From Lutjanus erythropterus (Eukaryota > Chordata > Actinopteri > Lutjaniformes > Lutjanidae), in the NCBI GenBank assembly GCA_020091685.1, contig CM034607.1, positions 3,510,630 through 3,574,629 on the forward strand: DNA of 64,000 nt. The letters run 5' to 3'. Position 1 is the stretch's first letter, and every line of letters starts with the position of its first letter. Below are positions 35,601-47,600 of the stretch, piece after piece. Position numbers and translations under genes: made by a program. Under the pieces are notes generated by a model. The model saw only the letters and a list, made by a program, of their open reading frames with translations, was not told the origin of the DNA and did no database searches.

Positions 35601-38600
35601 GTAGCAGGGTCCTTTTTAGGGCACATAAATCACGTGACATTGGATCGACACATAGACCCTCGTACTCACTAATACCTGATCCAGCATTTTAGGCTGTATC
35701 AGAGGAATTTCTGATACTGGTATTGGAATCAGAACAACCCTAACCTACTGTTCCAGTTTTTACAGAAAGCAGAGATAAGATATGGCTGATTTAGGCCACA
35801 TCGCCCACCCCTACGTGTGTGTAGTTTCACAGTGTACTCCAGCTTAAGATACAGTCAAACTATATTTAGCCAGATCAAGCCTACAGCAAATCATGAGGCT
35901 TGGAAAGAGGACAGTAGTGTATCCTCATGTGTCAGCATGAATCAGCTCATGTTGACTTGTGATGAGACTGTAGGTGTGGGCGTTACGATGTGCATCACCG
36001 GTCCCTGTTTCTTTTGGATTTCTGGATTTGATCCACATCAGAGCTTGATTGACAGCTTTTACACCTGAACAGATCACTGTTTGGACCAGAGAAATGAAAG
36101 TAGAGGGTGATGAGAGAGTCTTTGAGGTACCATCAAGAGGCATTTCAGACACCTGAGGTGACCACAGTGATGCAAACGCTGATGTGACACTCTCTTCACT
36201 CAGCTGGTGTATTATTAATGCATGCTGACCAAAACCAGTAAGCTCTGCATGGTGTAACGAGGACTTAGACGTGAGCTTACTACAGCCACATTTCAAACTA
36301 GTTCTCGGTATGTAAAGCTTATGTAAAACTCCCCCACTCACTGTGACTGGAATTAGAATCAATTAAAGCAGCTGCTGATGCATATTCAGCAGGCCGCAGC
36401 GGGTACAGTAGGTGAAGGATAAAGAGGCTCGGAGGTGAAGTGAAGTGAAAAAATGTGTGGAAAGCCTCTGTAAGCTGAGCAGGCTGAGTACAGTTAGTAC
36501 AGTTATATTTTGATTGGTTTAAAAGTGTTGTGTGTACTGTAAAAACAAAAAGGATGAGAAAGGTCACAATTTCTAGGCAACTGCAATGAAGGTGCAATGA
36601 TAAGTCGACAAAAACTGCTTACAAAATTAGTTGCCAATGAATTTAATTGTCAATTCATTGGTTACATCATTGCACATGTTTTTAACACTGCAGAGCTGAA
36701 CTAAGCTTTTTTTTTTCAAGAGCTGATGACTTTAGCGAGTGAGCGTCTTCCCATTCCTTCCCATTTCTGCTGAGAGGTGCAAAGAAAAGGATCACCTGCA
36801 AGATTTGTAAGGCGAACCTTGCTTATCATGAGGGCACGTTGGTAATGCACCGAACATTTGCAGAGGAGACGTGGGACATGTGGACGATGCGGACTCAGAC
36901 TCGCCTCAGTAAGATAGCTTGCTAGCTTGTTTGCAGTTGAAAGCCGAGACAACTCTGTCTGTAAATGTGTGCAGACTCAAGAACATAAACATGAACGAAT
37001 GTCAATCTTTCCCATACATTCATCTATCTATGGTGACTCGACACAATTAAAACACATTCTGCCATAAATTAATCTTTTATGTTTAGAGCTGTGCTCCTCT
37101 CTTGGTCGTGTCTGATTTGCAAAACTCTCGCACTCTCATGATCTTTTGTGGGTCTGGGGTTCTCCTCTAGACACGACCCTCTCTATGTCTCTGTCTCCCA
37201 CAAACTCGGCTGACAGAGGATATTCAAACTGATTTGATTAATATATTTGCTGAAGCAAACAAAGCTAAAGGTTTTAAACATCTAGTATCAAAAATATACA
37301 AAGTTTGTAGAACTCAGAGATTCAAGTTTATCTAAATTATCTCAGCTAAAGATCATAGGTGTGCAAAACTGTTTTAAGAGTTTGAGTATGGCTCAAAATT
37401 CAAAAATCTTTTGCAGTTTGGTGCTTTGAAATCTTGAGTTGTCCCAACTATCTTTTCTTTTTAACAGTGTAACTGCAAAACTTCATGAAGCCAAGATGTG
37501 TGTGTAGTTTCAGTTTTGCCTAAGGTACATCCAGACTAGATTATATTTAGTATTCAAAATATAACAGCAAAAAAGCCAGATCCACATCAAACTTCCAGCA
37601 GCTCTTTACACAACAAAGCCACTGAAACTCATTTATAAAAGGAGTGATGATATCAATAATCTGTATTTCAGTTGTCTTACAAACTCATCCATTTCTACAG
37701 CTCGACCGTCCTGCTCCACCCGACTGAACAGCCTCTCGTTATGCAACGCTGGGAGCCGGTGAGATCACAGGCAGAAACTTTGTCGCCTTGGCGATCAGCG
37801 AGTCCACAGATCCTGTTTTCAGAACAAACAGGCCTGCAGTCACAGAGACAATGCCCTCTTCCTCTGCTGTAGGTGTGATCACTGTGCACACTGAAAGAAA
37901 CTCTCACAGGGGCCCCGCTGGCTCAGATCCTGATCCTCCCGGTTCTCCTGGCAGGGATTCAGTCCCAGCAGAACACTGGGCTGACCTGGGGTTCAGCCGT
38001 GTCATCAGGACATGAAGGAGAACGCTGAGTCAGGGATGCAGCCGGTACTCTGATTGGACTCTCAGGCCTTCAGAGGTCAATACAGTTTGATTGGTCTATA
38101 GGAGATCACTGTGATGTCACTAATACACTCTTAGAAAAAAGAGTTCTAAAATGGTTTTTCCTGAAGGGCTGATGTTCTACCCAGAAACATTTGCTTCTGA
38201 AGAAGCCTTTTTTTTGAAGGAAGGGTTCTTCATAAGACTAGAACGCTTTCATCCAAAGAACTCTTTTTGTAAAGAACAGTTCTTTAAGGATTGTTGAAGG
38301 CATGTGTGTTCAAAGATCCTCACCCTCAAATATTCAAATGTTCTCATGTTTTTGCCTCATCTGTAGAATGTAAAATGGTTCTCTGGAGAACCATCAGAGG
38401 ATCAGAGGGTTACAGGTGGAACCCTTATAAAAAAGGCTATTTTTAGATTCCCTGAGTGTGTTCTAGTCGAAACCTTTGGAATATAAAACCATTTTCACTA
38501 GAACCCCCTGTCTGGGATGTAGATGAAACCCTTGGAAAGTAAAAGGGTTCTCGGTAGAACCCCTTGGGCAGCTTCTAGATGAAACCCGTGCACATAAAAT

Positions 38601-41600
38601 GGTTCCTGACAGAACCCACTTGGCTCTAAACAAAATCCTTGGAATATAAAGGTTCTTGGTAGATCCCCCTGGGTGGCACCCTTAGAAGGTGGAAAGTTTT
38701 CTGGATGAACCCTCCCAGAGAGGGTTCTGGGTGGAACCATAACACCATAGAGAGGTTCTCTGTAGAACCTCCTGTGAGGGGTTCTGGGTGGAACCTTTTA
38801 CAGTTGGTTCAAGGCAAAACCCCCTGACAGAGCTCCAGGTGCAACATTAATAAATGGTTCCACCAGGAACCAAAAAAGGTCCTCCTATGGGAACAAGCCA
38901 AAGAACCCTTTATTTCTAAGAGAGTGTTCTGTAGTGAGGAGATGAAAATAATCACAGACACACAGACGTGTAAAAATACAATCAAAGGTTGCAGACTGAC
39001 TCGGTGACACGGAGAGTAATTCTCCAGTGTCACCGTGACAACAGAGCGTGTAGCGGATGCAGTGAATTTCTCGGTTCCATATTATGTGCTGCTGCCGAGC
39101 CGACACAAACACAACATGACGGAGCAAAACAGAGTGTGCGCTTCAGCATGTGTCAGATTAAGGCAAATCTGAGAGCAGACACGAGGTTGCGTAATCGGAA
39201 GTGATGAGCAGCAGCAGCAGAGACGACCTTGGACATAAATAACACCTCTGATGATTTTTCAGTCCTGAATGAGGAAAGAGCTCCAGGCTGCACTTCACCA
39301 CAGCAGGAACACTCAGAGAGCACACAGTCTGATGGAGGGAAGAGGTGGGCGCTGACAGGGATGATAAATGCATGTCTGTTTTGGGCTGATTCATTTCATG
39401 TCACCGCTGTCTTGTAAAAATGGTCACTTTGGTTTTGGATCTTCCATCAGCCGTCGTATCAACTGCTGCCTACACTCATTCCTGAGAAAGTTTACCAGCG
39501 TTTGAGTGGTATTCCTGTTTTCAACCAGCAAGTGAGACAGGGGTCCTGAGGGTATAGCTAACCCTTTTTATGCCTGATTAACTCATGTTATTGTAAAAAT
39601 CCAATGGAAGTTGACGGAAATCTCGCATTTTTGGAAGGATAAGTTTTCTAGGGCTATTTTCATAGTTGATTAATTGGTTGATTGTTTTCTTGCTTAATTG
39701 ATTAATAGTTGTTTGTGGTCAGAAAACTGCAAAAAAAAAAACTATCCTCAAATGTCTTGTTTTGTCCACAACCCAAAGATATTAAGTTTACTGTCAGAGA
39801 GGAGTAAAGAAAGCAGGAAATATTCACATTTAAGAAGCAGAAATCTGATAATTTTGACTTTTTCTCTTCAAAAAGAAAAAACAAAAAACGACTCAAACTG
39901 ATTAATCTTAGCAGCTGGAGGTTTATCTCAATTCTGGAGAATTGTGTATATGAGGGTTTGGAACATGCTGAGTGAACAGACAGCTGAAAGGTAGCTGTAT
40001 GCCGCTGTAGTGGTTTAAAAAGTTTCTATGAACGTTTTTCTTTTCAGCATGAAACTCATCCTTGGAATCCATGCCAATCAAAAGAAGGAAGCTGCAAAAC
40101 TTTTTAGAGCTACTTTTCAAGCCCACACAGGTTGAGTGTTGGATACTCAAAAAAACAGGTTTTAAGTGGTTTGTTTTACTAATCAGATGGGGTATTCAGT
40201 TTAGCAATCTCTGTATCTTACACTGAGTCATAAATCTCCTCGGCCTCTGCAGTACCTCTAAGGCAACGTATCCTTTGTTTCAATTTCACTGATTAAAGTG
40301 GAGTTGCATTAGGCTTACTGGTGAGCAGCACGGTGCGTCAGTTTGATTTGCTGCTGCAGGAGACAAACAGACCTAAATCAGCTTTGTTTAGCAAAAGAAG
40401 CGGGGTTGGGAGCGCTGTGTTGGCCCGAGTGACTCCTGGCTGGCAGGGCTCGCTGGGTAATGCCCCTAACTCACTGTCCACCCACAATAAAATGCTGCGC
40501 CAATGGAAATTTCCACATGAACAACCAACACCCTGCGTCAGCTCAGCACACACCTCCTTTTTGCAGCACCCCGTCCTCATGACCTCAGCACCCACGCTGG
40601 CCTCAACCTCCCTGGATTCCTTCAGTGAATCAGGTCGTCTCAGCGAGCTGCATCACCACTGAGAATGTGAACATCCAGCATGTTTTGCGAGTGTGTTTCT
40701 GATGGTTGTGTCAGTCTGTGGAGGGATTAAAAGAGTGTGTGACGCTGCTGCCAAACTCTGCCTGCCTGTCTCATAATCCAGGCCTACTGCGCAGACCACA
40801 GATGTTGGGTAAATCACCTCAACAGCTGTACAGGGCTTGTGTATGTTGAAGTCAACACAGATTTGCAGCCTCACACATGCAAACACAGTCTCAGTCGCTC
40901 ACAAACCCTGAGTATCTTTGCTGTGGGTGAACATGTATTTTCTGTTTTAAAACCGAGGGCAGGAATGTTTGCTCAATACTAGTTTTAAGATAACTGCTTT
41001 CTTGGTAGCCAACGAACCAGACAAATCTGAGAGCTCACCTTTTATTTGCTCTGGCCGGTACAGCCGGCCACTAGGGGCTGATTATTGTTTAAAAAATTAT
41101 GATACCAGCAGCAACACCAGTACGCTTCAAGCAGGGGTCTACAACCTGCGACTCCTGAACTGGATGTGGCTCTTCTGCCCCTCTCCAGTGGCTCACAGCT
41201 GCTTTGACCAAAAGCTAAATTGAAACAACAGTTCTGTTTTACATTTACATTATAATTTTCCCTTATTATTGTAGGCCTAAAGTGATTCTTACATTCATTC
41301 ATTTTAAAAATATGTTGCCTATACACCAAATGATGCCTTGGTGCCTTTTCCTCTGAATTCTGACAGTGGCTAGTCGTGGGTCTTCCTAGACTAGTTATGG
41401 ATGCAAAATTCAAAAACAGAAAAGTTGCCAAGAAAAATAAAAAATACAGTGTAATGTAATGCGATTTTTTCTTTCTCACTTGCCTGGTTGGGCAAATGGG
41501 TCAGAAATTTAATTTTTTTTTTTAACTTACCCCTGTCAGTCTTATTTATTGGTGGCTATCAAATAAAAACAAAGGCTAAAGTTAATAGTGATGTTTAATC

Positions 41601-44600
41601 TAGGACTGCAATTTCTGTAAAATGTCAGAAAATCATAAGAAATGTTTATCAGTTTTTCTAGTCCAAGGTGATGTCTTTAAATGTCTAGTTATGTCAGTCC
41701 ATAACCAAACATATTCAGTTTAATATGATATTAAACAGAGAAAAGCAGGACATGTCCACATTTAAGGGGCTGAAAACAGCATTTTCTGCCATTTTTGCAT
41801 GAGAAATTACAAGTCATGGGCAACTTGACTTACAAGGGCAAGTGAGTTGCTAGATTTACTAGCCCAACATGGCATTTTACTTGCCCTAGGCAAGCAGGCA
41901 ATCCTATTGTTAAGTCCTGATTTAATAGTTTAGGCTCCAGAATGGCTCTTTGGATAGCAAAGTTTGCTGACCTCTGCTTTAAAGTAATATGATACCAATA
42001 GATTACTTCATTTAATACCTTTTTGTCTACGTCATTTGATATCCATCATGTGAATGAAAGTATTCCTAAAATAATCCATCCATATGTAAGCCTATTATTT
42101 TTACCAGACACCACAGGCATCTTGTCACGCTGAACTGCAACTCTGTCAAAAAGACGTCACCACACCACAGTCTGTATGGGTTGTAGATGCCGCAGCAGTG
42201 CGCCAAGCACATGTTGCACTAAATTAAAGAATGCATGCATCAGTTGGCTGCAAACAAAACCATGCAAATAGTCATTTTTTGTAGATCTGGTGCAGGAGGA
42301 TCGAATGCAAGAATCGTTTGTCTTGAGAAGTTTCAATACTTCTTGGTACTGCATTACTGTGGCTGATACCTTTAAGAAACTGAGTACTGAGGCCCTGCCT
42401 CGCCGCACTCCTATTCAGCAAGATCTCCACCCATCCTACATCTTGTCTGGCTAGTTGCAACCACTCATTTAATATAGGGCAGGTTTGATTCGATGGCTGA
42501 TAGAGGATCATCACCAGTCCAGATTTGAAAAGTCACATTTCGAGCGCAACACCTCAGGCTCAAAAAACTGTTTTTGTCATAGTTAAATGTGTAGTTTATT
42601 TGGGAAAATGCACTTATTTGCTTTCTTTCCCTGAGTGAGATGAGAAGTTCCATAAAAGCTTTGTGTAAAGTCTCCCCCTGCCTCCAGTCTGTGCTCTAAG
42701 CCAGGCTGATTATGTCCAGCTCTGCAGGCCACTAAACAGACATGAGACTGGTATCAATCCTCTCTTCTCACTCTCATAAAAAAGCACAGAAGCATGTTTT
42801 CCAAAATGTTGTCTTGTTCTATTAAGACTAGTTCCCGTGGCCTTCCTAAGCCCTATGGCGTGAGACAGACATTCTTTCCCAACAGGACTTTGCTTCAGTG
42901 GACGTTTCAAAACTCAGAAAATTGTACAATATGTCAGAAGCCAATCATCCTCAAGCAGGAAGAAACCCACTTCTATTTCTCCACCAATGTTTGCCGTAGA
43001 GCGCAGCATTGTGTTGTCTGACTGACAAGCATAAAAACAGCATCATGATTAATTTTTCAAGTGAAATGATCAAACTGATTAGAGTACAGCACAAAGAAAC
43101 TGCAACTGTAATCAAATCTTAATGCATCATGCAGTATCAAATTGCAAAACTGTGCAAAAAGAGAAATGTCAATAGATTGTGAAAGCAGGCGGCGATCAGA
43201 GAGAAAGTTTATACAATAAATAAACAGGTTCATGATTCTGAGACATGCTGTGCGTAAATGCAGCCAATCACAGCCTCTCTCTAGTGGTTTCATACTGTAA
43301 GCTCGTGCTTCTCAGTGGAGTAATGATCAGCTGAACGAGGGGAAGAGGCAGATCAGATTAGACGCTAATATAATTAACAGGAGAGCGACGACAGCAGCTG
43401 CCATTTGTACGCCTGTCACTCAAAGAGCAGGAATATCACCAGCAACTCATTATCATATAATTGGCTTTACAGTGTAAACACAGCAGCGGGGCTATCATCT
43501 GTTAGCCACCTCTGCTAACAACATGAAGGAACGGTGGAGATACGAAATGTGAAAGGCAGCATTTTAAAGGGTTTCTTCACCTCACTGCAGAGGTGGCAGA
43601 AGTGCACACATTATGTTCTCAAGAAGAAGTACAGGTACTTGTGTAACAAAAAAGACAGGTGGAAATAATGATTCCACTTCTTTACTGCAGCAAAACTAAA
43701 AAGTACAGGCTGTGAAATGTATTCAAAGTATAAAAGTAAAAAGTCTGAAGGACGTTTCTACTGATTCTTTCTGTTCAAAACTAACTGAACTAACCTCATC
43801 TTTTCTCCAGTCTCTCTCTCTGTCTGTTTCATCTGGTTATATCTATTTCGTCTTGATACGTTGTTTTCATCTGATGTTGTCTTGTCTTTTGCGTAGTTAT
43901 TTAGTGTTTTTTATGTCTTTTTCATCTTGTTAGTTTTAAATTGTTTTGCGTCTTATTTCTTTTACATCATTTGTCATCATTACGTCTTCTTTGTCTTGTT
44001 ATGTCTTGTCTTGTTACATCTTTGTGTTTTCTACATCTTTTACTGTTTTTTGTCTTGTTGCACCATTTTCGTCATGTTATGTTGTTCCCGTTCCATCACT
44101 GTCTTCTTACATCTTTTAACTTTTAACTCGTTTCTACTGTTTTGTCGCATGTTTTTCACATAATTTTTGGTGTTGTTACATTGTATGTCTTGTTATGTCT
44201 TTTACCTTGTTTTCATTTCTATGTTGTTTTTGTCTTATGTTTATTACGTCATTTTTTTTTATCTTGTTACGTCTTTGATCTTGTTTTTGTCTTGATGGTC
44301 TTGTAACATTTTTAATGTCGTTTTTTGTCTTGTTATGTTTATTTTGTCTCATTAAGTCTTTTTTGTCTGGTTATTTTTGTCTTTCTATGTCTTTTACCGT
44401 TTTTTCATCTCGTTGCATCTTTTTCATCATGTTACATTGTTTTTTGGTCTTGTTAGTTTTTCTTTGCCTAGTTGTGTCTTTTACCTTGTTTTCATCTCAT
44501 GTCTTTTTTGTCTTCTGTTTTTCATGTTGTTTTTTTGTCTCATTTCTTTTAGGTCAACATCTTTTACATTGTTTTTTTGTCTTGTTACATCTTTTACCTT

Positions 44601-47600
44601 GTTATTTGTCTTGATTGTCTCAAATGTTTTTAATGTCATTTTTCATCTTGTTAGGTCTTTTTTGTTTTGTTGCATCTGTTGTGCATGATATGATCTGAAA
44701 TTGTCTTTTCTATGAGGTTACTGTCCCATTTTATTTCGGTTGACATTGGTCTTGAAGGCGGCGAGCACTGATGCAAAATAAAAAATGATGGATAATTTCC
44801 CTCAAAGGCATTAAAGCTAAAGTAACAAGTCTGTTTTGAAAATGTAAGGAGTAGAAAGTACAGATATTTGTGGTCAAATGTAGGGAAAAATCTACATAAG
44901 TACAGTAACAATGTATTTGTACTTTGTTACTTTCCACCTCTGCCTGTCGGTATAATAGCTGTGTTTGGGTACAGGGTTTGAAAGCTTGTATTCTGCCAAA
45001 ATGATAACTGATCTGTCAGTTACACAAGTGACTTATCAGTAAGCAAATAAAACACAACACGAATCCGTAGAAAACACAACCTGCTTTGGCTAACTGGATG
45101 AGGCTGTGGATCTGTGTCTGCAGTCTGTTGTCTGTTTCTCCCTGGGCTGGTCAGAGAAACTACAGCCAGCTTTTAGCAGGAACCCTCCACTCTGTGTCTG
45201 ATGTCAGCCCCTATCATCAGCAGCCCTGTCAGCGAGGTCGGGGGTCGGCTACAGACACGGCACCGCTGAAAACAAACCCTCAGGACTTCTTGACATTGTG
45301 ATGAAAAACATAAAAACAACCTTGAGTAACCTTTTCAGCTTGTTCAGCTCCGGAAACTGACGCTGACTTTCCACCTACATGATCTAAATACAAAGCTAAT
45401 TCGTCCTTGACTCATGTTTCAGTGAGGAGAGATCAGCCCTGCTCACGGTCCATTACACAGCAATGAGAGCAAACTGAAAATGTTGAAGTTCAAAAACATG
45501 ACAGACATTTTTGTGTAGTTAAAAGTAATGTAAAGTGTAGTGTTTCTGGCCAGTGACATTATCAAACTTTGCTATAATCATAATATCACAGTTTCAAGAA
45601 CCACAGCTAATTTGGTGGAAAAGGAGCAGTGAACTGACTCTACCCTCATTAGGGCTGCAACTAACAATTATTATCATTATTGATGAATCTGTTGATTATT
45701 TTCTCAATTAATCAATTAGTTGTTTCGTCTATAAACTGTAAGAAAATGGTGAAAATGTTGATTAGCTTTTTCCAAAGCCCAAAGTGATTTTCAGTTTGAG
45801 AAACCAGAAAATATTCACATTTAAAGATGCTGAAATTAGAGTATTTGGAAACACTTTACAATAAGGGCCCATTAATTAACATTACTTATGTTATGGTTTG
45901 GAAATTTTGTTGGTCATTTCCTGTTTTATTTTGTAGTCCTGGTTCTCCCTCATGTGTTTTGTTTTTACTTCCTGTCTTTGTCTGTTTTCCCGCCCTTTGT
46001 GATCACTAATTATTTTCACCTGTCATTGACTGCTCTCACCTGTGTCTTGTTTTCCTCCCTCTCCCTAGTGTATTTAATCCTGTGTCTTGTCCTTCTTAGT
46101 TGTGGGTTCGTACTCGTCTTTTGTCAGTGTTTTCTCGTGGCAATCTGTTTCCTCGTGTTTTTGGTTCTCCCTTGGATGGATTTTTGGAAGTTAATGAACA
46201 TCAACATGAAAATAAAGGAAAAGCAAACATGTACAAGTAGACTATAAATCTCTCCATAAAATAATTCATTAACCTTTTTTATGAACTATATACTAATAAT
46301 AGTTGGTAGCCTGTTTAACATGTAAACCTTAAATGAAAGTTAACATGAGAGTTTTTTTGAACAGAATATTATGTGTATTATAGCATTAATTAACTGATAA
46401 ACTAATATTAACAGTATCTTCATTCAACTATTGATTGATTGATTGTTGATGACATAATTAACTTTCTAATTAGGAAGTGTTAACTCGTGTTAATTTATGG
46501 ATCCTTATTGTAAAGTGTTAAAGTATTTGGACATTTTTAATTAAACAATGACCCAAAACAATAAATCAATTATCAAAATAGTTGACAATTAATTTAATAG
46601 TTAATTAATAACCGATTGATTGTTACAGTTAGTCCTCATGTTTGCCAACTTGGCTCCACCAGAATGATTCATACCAAATTGAATTAATGAATAACAAAAG
46701 CTGTGATATTGACGAGGCCAGAGCTCATTGGACAGATCACTTCCTCAGTGTCACGTGTGAATTCTTCCTGTCCTGTGTGTGTTTAAGTGTCAGGTAGTCA
46801 GGATGGTAAATTGGATGAATCTAGGTTGTCACACTGTGAGGACGTTCTCTCTCTGCAGTTTGGACAGTCAGGATGGATGTTGTTTGCTGCACAAAATTCT
46901 TGCTTAACAGCCTGGACGTTGCACAGTACTGCAAGACACATAATGTGTCAACACCGAAAGGAACATCAGACTCATTCATGTAGAACGACAGGAACCCTGC
47001 AGCAGATCTGACACCAACACAGACTTTCACTAAACTCTTGGAAATGAAGGTTTCGATAGGGTTCTTTATTCAAGAGATGGTTTGTCAATGGTTCTTTGTA
47101 AAACTAAAGGTTCCATTAAAGACCCTTTTCATCCAAAGAGCCTTTTTTTTTCTTGTTGAAAACTCTTTCATCAATTGTTCGCCAAGGGTTCCATTTACCA
47201 TAATATGAAAGAGTTCCTAGTAGAACCCCCTCAGTGGGTTCTAGATAAAACCACTGGAATATAAAAAAGGTTCTCAGTAGAAGTGTCTGGGCGTGTACTA
47301 GATAAAACAATCAGAATATAAATGGGTTCTTGGTAGAACCCCCTTGGTATGTTCTAGATAAAACCCTTGGATTATATAAAAAAGTTCTCAGTAGAACCCC
47401 CTTAGTGTGGTCTAGATAAAACCCCTGGATTATGAAAAGGTTCTCAGTAGACCCCCCTGGTGTGTTCTACATAAAACCTTTAGAATATAAAAAGGTTCTC
47501 ACTAGAAACCCTGAGTGAGTTTTTGATAAAACCCTTGGAATATAAAAAAGGTTCTTGTTAGCACCCTTAGCAGGTGTAAAAGTTCTGCATTTAACCCTAG

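Larger units (their letters stand above)
45651..46636 (+). mobile_element. GGGCTGCAAC-family MITE, split by a second MITE
   Basis: Left end AGGGCTGCAACTAACAATTA, right end GATTGTTACAGTTAGTCCT. The hexamer CCTCAT lies at both ends (45644-45649 and 46634-46639) as a possible target duplication. Interior clauses CAAAGCCCAAAGTGATTTTC and AAACCAGAAAATATTCAC are on the left, CAATTATCAAAATAGTTGAC on the right. The insertion 45849-46519 separates them. Confidence 0.8.

Noticed and set aside
38498-38740. Pro/Arg-rich repeated frame on the minus strand
   Set aside because: It is the 55-65 bp minisatellite translated. The period comes from the DNA and not from a protein.
43927-44688. Several hydrophobic frames resembling membrane proteins
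   Set aside because: They translate the TCTTGT-type tandem repeat in three frames. Runs of Phe, Leu, Cys and Val follow from T-rich text.
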